Assembly (NCBI GenBank): GCA_051880615.1
Contig: JBJEOH010000057.1
Span: 1 to 64,000 of the forward strand
Reading direction: 5' to 3'
Length of the DNA: 64,000 nt
DNA from: UBA7067 sp051880615
Lineage (GTDB): Bacteria > Bacillota > Clostridia > Oscillospirales > Acutalibacteraceae
Under the pieces are notes generated by a model. The model worked only from the letters and a program-made list of their open reading frames with translations, had not been told where the DNA came from and searched no databases. Of the stretch, positions 44,521 through 52,661 are shown one piece after another; the stretch's first letter is position 1, and every line of letters starts with the position of its first letter. The position numbers were made by a program, and so were the translations under genes.

Positions 44521-47115
44521 TTAATTCCACCTATTCATAATATTTGTTTTTCTAATTGCTAGTTTTGTATTATGTATCAGACTATTAAGCTGTTTTACCA
44601 TATATTCTTTAAACCTCAAATCATATTCTTCTACCGTTTCACTCAACGAAACAACATAATTATATTTGTTTATTAATCTGTTTAGGTTATCAATAGATTT
44701 TTCTAACCCTACCTGATCTTTTACAATGCACTTGATGGTGGGTTCAATATCATCAGGTGATGATATTGCTTGTCCTTTATCACAATCAGAAAGAAGCTTT
44801 TCATAAACGACCATTGTAATGTTCCACTCATCATCCCACTTTTTTTGTATTTTATTAAGGCGGATAGAAAATGTGAATTTTGATACCTCTTTATGAATTT
44901 CTCTTTTACTCATAAGGGATATAAGCTTGTCAGTTGACGGGGCATCCTTTTGTTCAAAATAGGCTATCTGTGCTTTAAAAGGTTTGAGTAATCCTTCGTA
45001 AGTTATCAAAGCGTTACCTGGAAGATAAGATGCCAGTTCTTCCATTTGTAATTCGTTTGCAGACATTGTTGAACCAATAAGACTACGGTCATCTTGTGAA
45101 GTAAGTCTATGTACAATCTTCAAACCGGTATTTTTTAACACCTCAGGAGCCATAGCTGTTGGAAGCTGATCTGCAATAATAATACCTTCTCTGAGAGCTC
45201 TAACTTCAGCTAACATTTTTACGATGAAATTTGTTGCTGATATTTTAGGATTTGTTTCATCAGCCGAAAGATCTTCTGTTTTGGATGCAATTAGATTATG
45301 TGCTTCTTCAATGAATAAAACATGTCTTACATTTTTATCTGAATCGGCAAAAGGATCAGCTCGTAGAACTTCTCTGATCAGATTACACAACATTAATGTC
45401 ATAAAGTTGGAGGGACCGGTGCCCATAGATTCAAGTTCAATTATTATCGGCACTTTCATTATTTCTTCAGGGGCAATACTTGAAATCTTAACATCGAATA
45501 CATTTCCAAGATCACGCCTTAAAAGACTTCCTATTCTCATTTCAAGTGCCGATTTCATATTGCCTCGAACTTCGCCGTCATACGAAGTGTGTTCAAGTTC
45601 ATATTCAAGTCGCTTGTAAAGTTCACTCAATGTAGGATATTCTTTTTCACCATCGTTAACATCATCAGAATCCCACCCATGATCTGTATAGACTCCTTCA
45701 ATGGCTCTGTCCAACAAAGCCGGAAGAGGTGGTGTTAAAGGAAACGCCCCTTCGAAGACATCCATTAAATTCTGTATGTGTTCTGCCAAAGACAATCCTT
45801 TTGGGAATTCAAATGGATTTATTGCTAACGGAAATCTTGAACCTGATGATGGTGAGAATACAAGAAGTTCTTCTATATCAGTCTGTGCTAGCGCACGATA
45901 TTCTTTTTTTGCAGGTTCTAAGACCAAAAATGGAATATTACATTTTTTCCATAATAAATAAGATAAGTGTAGCATAGTGTTAGTTTTGCCCGCTCCAGGA
46001 ACGCCACAAACAAAAGCATGTTTTGTCAAAAGCTTTTCTTGAAGATTAACAGGATGTCCATTTTGATTTTCACCTAAGCATATTTCACCAATAATAGATT
46101 TAGGTTCGGTTTCTTTTTTGATTTCGATGTGCTCACCATCGTAAAGAGCCGGTAGTCTAAAAAAAGGTGAAATTTCTTCAAAAGTATAAAAAGTTGGCCA
46201 ATAAGACAACGAATCAGGTAGCAATATATTATGCTTGGAAATAGGTTCCAGAATTGAGAATCCATTGTCATGATGAAATTTCATTATTTCCCAGTTTCCT
46301 TCTTTAATTACCTCTCCACAAGCTGTGTTTATCAACATACTAGCAACTATTTCATTATCAGAAAAGACATCAACATTGCAAGCAAAACATGGCGAAGATG
46401 AAACTTTTTTGAGAAATTCTTCATATGTTTTAAGAGTTTCTTCAGCAACGATATCCCTATTTGCACTCCTGTTGAATTCATCTTTCTTTAAAACAATTTC
46501 CTGAGAGTTTCTATTAATCGTTCTGTTTCTCAAGAAGTTTATGGGTTTTTCTAAGGATTTATACAGCATATCAAATGAATCGGATCCGTTCAAAACTACT
46601 CTATATGCCACATTCGCATTCATTGAGTTCATGGTCTTTAACAGACTTATTAAACGTGCATCTTCATCTGTTTTCCATGATTCAACATAAAACAGTGGAA
46701 CCTTTTCGTCTCTATCTTTGTTTACGCACTCTCGTTTCCTTTCGCACTTCTTTAAAGATAACTTATATTTATACTTTTGTTCAAAATCCGGATTATTCCC
46801 TTCATACATCAGAATCAGTTCAAAAAAGTCTGTTAATGGAGAATTCGACATTAATGATTTTAAGTTTTTTGATAAATAATCTTGTGAATATGATAAAGAT
46901 AAATTAATGTGTATTTTTTCTCCGATTTTTCTTTCAGTATTAAAGCTAATCCAAAGATGTATATAAACACCGTATATAGCAGATATTTTTTGTAATTGTC
47001 GAAGAAAAATATCACATTTCTTTATCGCTCCTTCAACACTATCATCTTCTAATGATTGATATTTTATCAATGATAAATCAGGAATTTTATCTATAGAATA
47101 TATTAACCAATTCAT
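44521..47115 (-). CDS. HerA/VirB4-like ATPase
   Basis: 864 residues. An N-terminal domain (1-340) of unknown type is followed by an FtsK-HerA superfamily ATPase: Walker A GVPGAGKT at 371-378, Walker B HVLFIEEAH at 598-606, a conserved FLVLEPAKKEYR after Walker A, and ADQLPTAMAPEVLKNTGLK (sensor region, about 648-666) as in HerA-type DUF87 proteins. These ATPases form hexamers that pump DNA or protein. No DNA-binding or nuclease domain is fused. The RBS GAGGAAA precedes ATG 47115. Third gene of the operon. The context fits a defence or translocation complex, without proof. Confidence 0.88.
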   Translation of the reverse strand: MNWLIYSIDKIPDLSLIKYQSLEDDSVEGAIKKCDIFLRQLQKISAIYGVYIHLWISFNTERKIGEKIHINLSLSYSQDYLSKNLKSLMSNSPLTDFFELILMYEGNNPDFEQKYKYKLSLKKCERKRECVNKDRDEKVPLFYVESWKTDEDARLISLLKTMNSMNANVAYRVVLNGSDSFDMLYKSLEKPINFLRNRTINRNSQEIVLKKDEFNRSANRDIVAEETLKTYEEFLKKVSSSPCFACNVDVFSDNEIVASMLINTACGEVIKEGNWEIMKFHHDNGFSILEPISKHNILLPDSLSYWPTFYTFEEISPFFRLPALYDGEHIEIKKETEPKSIIGEICLGENQNGHPVNLQEKLLTKHAFVCGVPGAGKTNTMLHLSYLLWKKCNIPFLVLEPAKKEYRALAQTDIEELLVFSPSSGSRFPLAINPFEFPKGLSLAEHIQNLMDVFEGAFPLTPPLPALLDRAIEGVYTDHGWDSDDVNDGEKEYPTLSELYKRLEYELEHTSYDGEVRGNMKSALEMRIGSLLRRDLGNVFDVKISSIAPEEIMKVPIIIELESMGTGPSNFMTLMLCNLIREVLRADPFADSDKNVRHVLFIEEAHNLIASKTEDLSADETNPKISATNFIVKMLAEVRALREGIIIADQLPTAMAPEVLKNTGLKIVHRLTSQDDRSLIGSTMSANELQMEELASYLPGNALITYEGLLKPFKAQIAYFEQKDAPSTDKLISLMSKREIHKEVSKFTFSIRLNKIQKKWDDEWNITMVVYEKLLSDCDKGQAISSPDDIEPTIKCIVKDQVGLEKSIDNLNRLINKYNYVVSLSETVEEYDLRFKEYMVKQLNSLIHNTKLAIRKTNIMNRWN

Positions 47116-47124
47116 AAATTTTCC

Positions 47125-47184
47125 TCATTTCTTGAATGACCTGTTTCTTAAGTGAGATAATTTGTCTTGATATTGTACGGCTTC
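47125..47184 (-). pseudogene. Remnant of a second copy of the coiled-coil gene's 3' end
   Basis: A 20-codon frame ending in TGA reads EAVQYQDKLSHLRNRSFKK. The intact upstream gene ends ETQQYQDKLAQQRNKLFRK. The match in position, length and stop shows a lost tandem paralogue between the coiled-coil gene and the ATPase gene. Confidence 0.65.
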
Positions 47185-47248
47185 TTATAAATAATTTGAA
47201 AGATTTTCTTGCAGAAAAAACCTATATTCTTAGGCCTCAAAATATATA

Positions 47249-47728
47249 TTATTTTCTAAAAAGCTTATTTCTTTGTTGTGCTAATTTATCTTGGTATTGT
47301 TGCGTTTCTTTACGCAAGTCAATCATTTGTTCGGCTTGATCAGCTAATTGTTCTCCTTTTGTTTCTGCAAAGCTACCGATTAAAGGAATACCGGATAGTG
47401 CTGCCATTTTCTGAGATTTGTCTTGCAAGTCAGCTGCGATATCATCTGCTAAATCCATTGCCTCATCTGCCTCTTTTTCTAGTTCATATGCTTTCTTCTC
47501 GAGAACGCTACTCTCTTCATTCAAGGCATTTCTCGTGTTCTCTATTGCGGCATCTACTTGACCCTGTAATTCTTCAGGTAAATCACTTGGAATTCTTGAG
47601 ATTCCATCTTCAACATCTGACCTTTTTTTGTCTAATGTCTCAATAGAATCATTCATTTCCATTGATTTTATTACAAAATCATTTTTCTTTTTAATCATTT
47701 CGCTTCTTTTTGATTCAAAATTTCCCAT
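47249..47728 (-). CDS. Coiled-coil protein, second gene of the HerA-like operon
   Basis: 159 residues, highly charged and Glu/Lys/Asp-rich, predicted helical almost throughout, with a short hydrophobic break (MAALSGIPLIGSFA) near 112-125. There is no signal peptide. ATG 47728 overlaps the preceding stop (TGATG), with GGAG upstream. I prefer it to the GTG one codon earlier. It may be a structural linker between the membrane protein and the ATPase. Family not recognised. Confidence 0.78.
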   Translation of the reverse strand: MGNFESKRSEMIKKKNDFVIKSMEMNDSIETLDKKRSDVEDGISRIPSDLPEELQGQVDAAIENTRNALNEESSVLEKKAYELEKEADEAMDLADDIAADLQDKSQKMAALSGIPLIGSFAETKGEQLADQAEQMIDLRKETQQYQDKLAQQRNKLFRK

Positions 47729-48705
47729 CACTTTTCTCCTTTGTTAAAAATAGATAAAATAATTAGACAACATAAGTTTTCCATTTCTTCTTTTTCTTTG
47801 ATAAAAAGGTTAGCTGCAGTTTTATCAACGGGCTTATTTCTGCTATATGATTCATTGATAACTTCTTTGGAAACAGCAGAGGCTGTATTATACAAATTTT
47901 TCATTATTCTAAATAGGTCGCGTTGTTTCCTTATAGAATAGTCGCTTGCGGTTATAATGTTTTTAGGGTCTGACACAACAAGATTATGATTTAAATCATT
48001 TTCATAATCAAGATAGGCTCTTTTATATCCACTCTTAGCATCATCAAAGGAAGAATTATCTATCGGCTTAATATAGTATTGGTTGAAATAGCTTAATGCT
48101 GAAAGATTATGCCAATACTTTTTATCTATTAAATTATAGCTATAAATTTTTTCAGAAATTTCTAATGAACTTTGTTTTTTCTTTGATAGTAAAGATATTT
48201 GTTCAAATATATAGGATTTTTGTTCATTTTCTATATCTACACGATCTTGATCTTGCTTTAACGCATCGTTATAGCATTTCAACTCTCTTTCATAATCAAT
48301 ATCTGCCATTTTTTGAACATCTTCGTCTTTTTTTGCTTTGACAATCGCATTTGCTATAAGTCCAGCAATTAGACCAACAACAGCTCCAATGATTGCTCCG
48401 AAAATAAACTCACCAAAAAAATTAATTACTCCGCTTAAAGCATTACCACTTTTATTATTTGTATTCGAAAAAGAAATTTTAATTATTGCTACTATTGTTC
48501 CAACAATAAAACCTATAACCCATCCTGCATAATTTGAGTCTTTAGTTTCAACTTGCTTTCTTATAGGGATCTTTATTTTCTTTTTAATACCAAGCGAAGA
48601 ACAGTGCTTTTCTAACTCGTTGATTATTTCATCAATAGAGAGCATAGTTTCTTCTATATCAAGCAGAAAACCTAAATATGTTTTTTGCTTTGTGTCGTAT
48701 TTCAT
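47728..48705 (-). CDS. Membrane protein with glycine-zipper hairpin, first gene of the HerA-like operon
   Basis: 325 residues. A helical N-terminus, TM1 at about 60-79 (GWVIGFIVGTIVAIIKI), TM2 at about 97-122 with a small-residue zipper (GAIIGAVVGLIAGLIANAIV), and a long helical, charged cytosolic-type C-terminus. No signal peptide. The RBS AAAGGGG precedes ATG 48705. The zipper is reminiscent of oligomeric or pore-forming TM segments. It could anchor the ATPase at the membrane. Function unknown. Confidence 0.78.
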   Translation of the reverse strand: MKYDTKQKTYLGFLLDIEETMLSIDEIINELEKHCSSLGIKKKIKIPIRKQVETKDSNYAGWVIGFIVGTIVAIIKISFSNTNNKSGNALSGVINFFGEFIFGAIIGAVVGLIAGLIANAIVKAKKDEDVQKMADIDYERELKCYNDALKQDQDRVDIENEQKSYIFEQISLLSKKKQSSLEISEKIYSYNLIDKKYWHNLSALSYFNQYYIKPIDNSSFDDAKSGYKRAYLDYENDLNHNLVVSDPKNIITASDYSIRKQRDLFRIMKNLYNTASAVSKEVINESYSRNKPVDKTAANLFIKEKEEMENLCCLIILSIFNKGEK

Positions 48706-48744
48706 AAATGAAATCCCCTTTATTAATTATTAAAACTTTAGATT

Positions 48745-48774
48745 ACTATATTGTCACTTTTTACTCAACGACAA
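48745..48774 (-). promoter_or_regulatory. Possible promoter of the HerA-like operon
   Basis: On the minus strand, TTGTCG (48769-48774), an 18-base spacer and TATAGT (48745-48750), 40 bases upstream of the first gene. Confidence 0.4.
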
Positions 48775-48828
48775 AATTAATATAAATCAGATATATTTTA
48801 TCACGATTTTATTAATATTGCAACATTA

Positions 48829-48891
48829 TGCTGAAAACATTTTGGAAAATGCTGAAAACATTTTGGAAAATGCTGAAAACATTTTGGAAAA
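48829..48891. repeat. Three perfect tandem 21-bp repeats
   Basis: Three contiguous identical units (48829-48849, 48850-48870, 48871-48891), each starting TGCTGAAAACATTTT and ending GGAAAA. They lie between the operon promoter and the IS left end. A 21-bp period puts each copy on the same DNA face. Confidence 0.9.
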
Positions 48892-48979
48892 AACTCTGCA
48901 ACACAGAATGATATAATCCCCTTAAAGTAGACACTTGAAATAACAAAAACTTTCAAGACTACACTAAAGGGATAGTTTT

Positions 48980-49325
48980 ATGTCAAAAGAAAGACATAAG
49001 AATAAAAAATATTCGGCAGAATTAAAATTTAAAGCAGTACAAGATTATCTATCAGAAAAAGTAAGTTACGAAATATTAAAAGAGAAATACAAGCTTAGAA
49101 GTTCAACGCAATTGAAAAATTGGGTTTTGTGTTATAATGGTCATAAAGAATTGACTGAGCGCAGTTCCGCTAAAGGAGAAATCTATATGACCAATGGAAA
49201 AAACCACACAGGAAGAGCACGCTGAAATAGTAGCGTTTTGCATAGAACAAGGAAAAGATTACAGATTAACGATAAAAACATACAAAGCATCTTACCAGCA
49301 GATTTATTCTTGTGTAAGAAAGCAT
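48980..49325 (+). pseudogene. IS3-family orfA (helix-turn-helix), frameshifted
   Basis: MSKERHKNKKYSAELKFKAV begins a normal HTH orfA with YEILKEKYKLRSSTQLKNWV. Near 49199 the frame shifts: TTQEEHAEIVAFCIEQGKDY continues in the next frame and runs to CVRKHD. It shifts again near 49325 into KGVNGLTDRRGKA. Confidence 0.8.
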
Positions 49326-50228
49326 GACAAAAGGCGTTAACGGATTAACCGATCGACGAGGCAAAGCAAAGACTGAAAGTGAACTGACGAAAGAAGATCG
49401 TCTCCAGCAGGAAAATAAGATATTGCAGGCAAAGATTAAAGATTGTGAAATGGAGAAATGGATAAATAGAAAACCGAGCAAAAGTCAACAGATTAACGAG
49501 CAACTTGTTGAGTGGATAAAAGAACTGTATGAAGAACAAAACGGTATTCTCAGATACCGTCAAACGACAATAACTATCAACAGAGCACATAAGGTCAAAT
49601 ACAACAAGAAACGCCTTCGCAGATTAATGCAAACATTGCATTTGCAATCGTTGTGCCGCAAAAAGAAATATAATTACATCAAGTCCACCCCGGAAGTGAC
49701 GGCAGAAAATGTATTGAACAGAGAATTCTATGCTGATGCACCAAATGAAAAATGGCTTACAGATTTTACCGAATTCAAATATTATGCCGGAGTTGAGATA
49801 AAGAAGCTGTATTTAATTACAATTCTTGATTTGTATGATAGACAGATAGTTGCATATAAAATCGGCACAAGTAACAACAATCAGCTTGTATTCGAAACTT
49901 TGATGAAGCCGTAGCCAAGAATCCGACAGTTCATCCGCTTTTTCATAGCGACAGAGTGTTTCAATACACAAACAAAATCTTTCATAACAAATTATTAAAT
50001 GCCGGTATGCGACAGAGTATGTCGAGAGTCGGAAGATGTATCGATAACGAACCGATGGAGGGTTATTGGGGTATTCTCAAATCCGAGATGTATTATCTCA
50101 AAAAATCACTTCGCAAGAAGAACCTCACACATGCTATTGAAAACTATATTCATTTCTACAACACAAAGCGTTATCAATTAAAACTTAAATGTATGACACC
50201 GATAGAACTTCATACCGCTGCGGCGTAA
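49324..50228 (+). pseudogene. IS3-family orfB transposase (rve integrase), frameshifted
   Basis: The first frame (49324-49914) contains the orfA C-terminal coiled coil, the HTH_21 region (KKRLRRLMQTLHL) and the start of the DDE core (EKWLTDFTEFKY with the first Asp, ILDLYDRQIVAY with the second). A frameshift at about 49905 separates it from 49956-50228, which carries the third acidic residue (EPMEGYWGILKSE) and FYNTKRYQ. It lacks an intact DDE protein. Confidence 0.85.
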
Positions 50229-50230
50229 AA

Positions 50231-50262
50231 AATTCCACCCTGCTGCGCAGCAGGGCGGAATT
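50231..50262. terminator. Hairpin at the IS3 element's right end
   Basis: A long, near-perfect palindrome (AATTCCACCCTGCTGC with GCAGCAGGGCGGAATT) just past the orfB stop. It probably ends transcription from the IS and may also block the lipoprotein transcript from the other side. Confidence 0.6.
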
Positions 50263-50353
50263 AACTCACAATATTCTTTTGTTATTTAGTCTGTCTACTT
50301 GACAGGGGGCACTCCATTTCGGCGGTCTTATTTTGTTTTTTTGATCTATATTT

Positions 50354-51163
50354 TTATCTTCCGATAAACATTCCCGTTACCTTACCGTTTTCAAGATAAA
50401 ACATCATCATTTTATCTCCTGCGTTATATTGCATAACCATATCATCCTCGCCAGAGGGTGTGCCATAAGCTTTTTTTACATCAGCAGATGTACTTCCTAC
50501 TGCTATATTCTTTGGAGTTTTCGCATTTCCGTTTGATTCAACAAAGATTGTTTCAACATACTCTTTATTATTCTTGAAATATGTGTTTATTGTCATATTG
50601 CCATATACATACACATAGCCTTTACCGTTATCACTCAAGCCGCAGTTTGGATTTTCTTGTGTTGAATCGGGAGTTCCAAGCTTTGATTTTATCGAGCTGA
50701 ATGCACTGTCAAGTGAAACTTTCGCACCGCCATAGGATATACACATATCCGACTCGCTGAAAGAGCCTTGATTTGGAATTGGCGTTTGATTGTTGCTATT
50801 ACTATTACTATTGTTATTATTATTAGGCTGCTGCGGAGTCTGTGACTCAACAGGCTGTGGTTGCTCCTGCGGAACTTCCTCATAAATGATCTCATATTCT
50901 CCCGCATTGTTATCCTCAGCTTCGCTTGAGGAACTTGAAGAATTATCTGATTTTTTCTTTTCGGTTGGTTTTTCTGTAGCTTTTTCTGTTGGTTTTTCTG
51001 TTGGTTTTTCTGTTTGTTTCTCTGTCACTTTTTCTGTTGCCTTTTTCGTTTCCATTTCAACCTGACCTGATGAAGCCTCACTTGCGTTCTGTTCCTCACC
51101 GCATGATGTCATTGCAAATACTCCGACGAGCAAAAGTGCGAATAAAATTATAGCTTTTTTCAT
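50354..51163 (-). CDS. Lipoprotein with Thr/Lys/Glu-Pro linker and C-terminal globular domain
   Basis: 269 residues. Signal peptide with lipobox (FAMTSC, Cys21), a long disordered stretch of TEKPTEK units, a Ser run and an Asn-rich run. A C-terminal domain of about 130 residues contains SIKSKLGTPDSTQE and a related ADVKKAYGTPSGEDDM, suggesting two halves of similar fold. It is last in the operon after the AlgX-like gene (17-base gap), so probably an outer-face membrane-anchored partner of that machinery. Function unknown. Confidence 0.8.
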   Translation of the reverse strand: MKKAIILFALLLVGVFAMTSCGEEQNASEASSGQVEMETKKATEKVTEKQTEKPTEKPTEKATEKPTEKKKSDNSSSSSSEAEDNNAGEYEIIYEEVPQEQPQPVESQTPQQPNNNNNSNSNSNNQTPIPNQGSFSESDMCISYGGAKVSLDSAFSSIKSKLGTPDSTQENPNCGLSDNGKGYVYVYGNMTINTYFKNNKEYVETIFVESNGNAKTPKNIAVGSTSADVKKAYGTPSGEDDMVMQYNAGDKMMMFYLENGKVTGMFIGR

Positions 51164-51180
51164 TTTAAATCTCTCCTTGT

Positions 51181-52647
51181 TTATATTTTAAATTCTCCCA
51201 GCATTTCGGTGCCGATATTTCCGATTTCATCGTTTGTTATAACAGCAGTAACCTTGTAACTACCGTTTGGCAAATTACAATTAAGAATAATCGAATAGCC
51301 ATAGTCGGATTCCTCATCAAGGCTCAGAAGTGCTGTTTCACAAATTGGAAACGCTTCATAGCTTTTATCACCGTCATCCGAGGACATTGTGAGAAAAATC
51401 CTGCTGTCATCTGTGAAATATCTTTCATCGAGAACGCCATAGATTTTAATATATGAATCAGTTGTATCGGCTTTAAATACATTTTTATCACTTATTCCTA
51501 TCGTTTCAGCCTTTGGTGCTTCACACTCTACAGCCTCCATAACAGGAGCCGAATTAACTATATTGCCTAAATTTCGCTCAACTATTTCATAAATGACATC
51601 TGTGCCGCTGTTGGGCGTGAGAGAAGTCATAGAAAAAGGCTGTGAGCGTGTTATAGTGGCGGAACTATAATTATCAACAAGATACGGAAGCATCGCTCTG
51701 CCGAATGAATCTCTTACCATTAACAGATTCCCCTGAGCATTTGTATTCCGGGTTTTTATCAGCGAGTCCTTTTGTTCGCTGTCACCCATAAGCTCCTCCA
51801 TTGCCGAATAATTATCACCGCCGAGCCTTGGCATCAGAATATTCAGGTTATCATAATTATGATTAAAATAATATTGATAATCAAGTATTCCTCCGCACGG
51901 ATAAAGCATCTTGTCAAGATCCCCTCGCCACTGCTTTTCATATGTGTATTCAAGACCGTTATAGTCCTTTGTGCTTTTGCCAAGCGATTCCATTATCGCA
52001 TTAAAGCCATAGAGCGCACCAAGGTTATTCCAGTGTGTATCTCTTTTTAAATATAACTGTGTATCATAACCCTGAAGCACAGATTTTAAATCGACATAAT
52101 GAACTCCTGATTGTTCAAGCTGCTCTGTAAGCAATGACAGATTGCTTTCCGTACCCTGAACATATCTTGACGGCATAAGCTCAGGATTAACAGTATTTTT
52201 ATTCGGTGCAACTGTAAACACAAAGTTATTGCCGTCCGATAAAACCTTATTCTGCATCAGCTTAACGGTTCGTGCTATATTATTGATTTTTCGCTGAGAG
52301 AATGTTCTACCTGTGTAATCAGCCAAAGTTTCAGCAGAGAAAATATAGCCGTCTTTTCCCGCCACAACATTACCTGCATTACCGCCGAGGAGCTGTGATT
52401 TTATGTAATTGTCAGCCGTTACAAGCTGTGAGCGAAATGTCAGATGCTCGGTAAAATAATCGTCAAAATCGGAAAAATAATCTGAGTTTATGTTGCCCTG
52501 CTCATCTGTAATTTCAGGAAAAGGGGCAAGCTCTGTTTTTCCGATAGGCTCTTCATTTTTAAAAACAGGCCATAAGCATAAGGGAGTCAGCGAAACACAA
52601 AGAAAAAGAGCAATATATGCTATTTTGAAAGCTTTCATTTTTTTCAC
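51181..52647 (-). CDS. AlgX/DHHW-type SGNH-like protein for surface polymer O-acetylation
   Basis: 488 residues with an N-terminal membrane anchor (IAYIALFLCVSLTPLCLW). AlgX/AlgJ-like features: FPEITDEQGNINSDYFSDFD, a KDGYIFS segment, the catalytic-type RDTHWNNLGA (Asp-x-His) and LMVRDSFGRAM with the putative Ser. GTG 52647 has GGGGGTG 7 bases upstream and overlaps no gene. It follows the MBOAT gene by 14 bases. In this family the MBOAT protein passes acetyl groups across the membrane and the AlgX-like protein transfers them to a polysaccharide. The polymer here is unknown. Confidence 0.85.
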   Translation of the reverse strand: MKKMKAFKIAYIALFLCVSLTPLCLWPVFKNEEPIGKTELAPFPEITDEQGNINSDYFSDFDDYFTEHLTFRSQLVTADNYIKSQLLGGNAGNVVAGKDGYIFSAETLADYTGRTFSQRKINNIARTVKLMQNKVLSDGNNFVFTVAPNKNTVNPELMPSRYVQGTESNLSLLTEQLEQSGVHYVDLKSVLQGYDTQLYLKRDTHWNNLGALYGFNAIMESLGKSTKDYNGLEYTYEKQWRGDLDKMLYPCGGILDYQYYFNHNYDNLNILMPRLGGDNYSAMEELMGDSEQKDSLIKTRNTNAQGNLLMVRDSFGRAMLPYLVDNYSSATITRSQPFSMTSLTPNSGTDVIYEIVERNLGNIVNSAPVMEAVECEAPKAETIGISDKNVFKADTTDSYIKIYGVLDERYFTDDSRIFLTMSSDDGDKSYEAFPICETALLSLDEESDYGYSIILNCNLPNGSYKVTAVITNDEIGNIGTEMLGEFKI

Positions 52648-52661
52648 GCTTCAACACCCCC

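Larger units (their letters stand above)
48917..50311 (+). mobile_element. IS3-family element (IS150-like), decayed
   Basis: Imperfect terminal inverted repeats: left TCCCCTTAAAGTAGACACTT... from 48917, right (complement) GCCCCCTGTCAAGTAGACAG ending at about 50311. Inside are orfA and orfB homologues in + orientation with several frameshifts, so it is not autonomously active. It separates the HerA-like operon from the surface-enzyme operon. Confidence 0.85.

Noticed and set aside
44521..47115. Known HerA defence systems (for example HerA with SIR2 or DUF4297)
   Set aside because: None of the neighbours shows a SIR2, nuclease or DUF4297-type motif, so I did not assign the operon to them.
44521..47115. 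Conjugative VirB4 gene
   Set aside because: No relaxase, coupling protein, VirB6 or other transfer genes are present, and the ATPase motifs are closer to HerA/DUF87.
48829..48891. CRISPR-like array
   Set aside because: The three units are contiguous with no spacers and there are no cas genes in the window.
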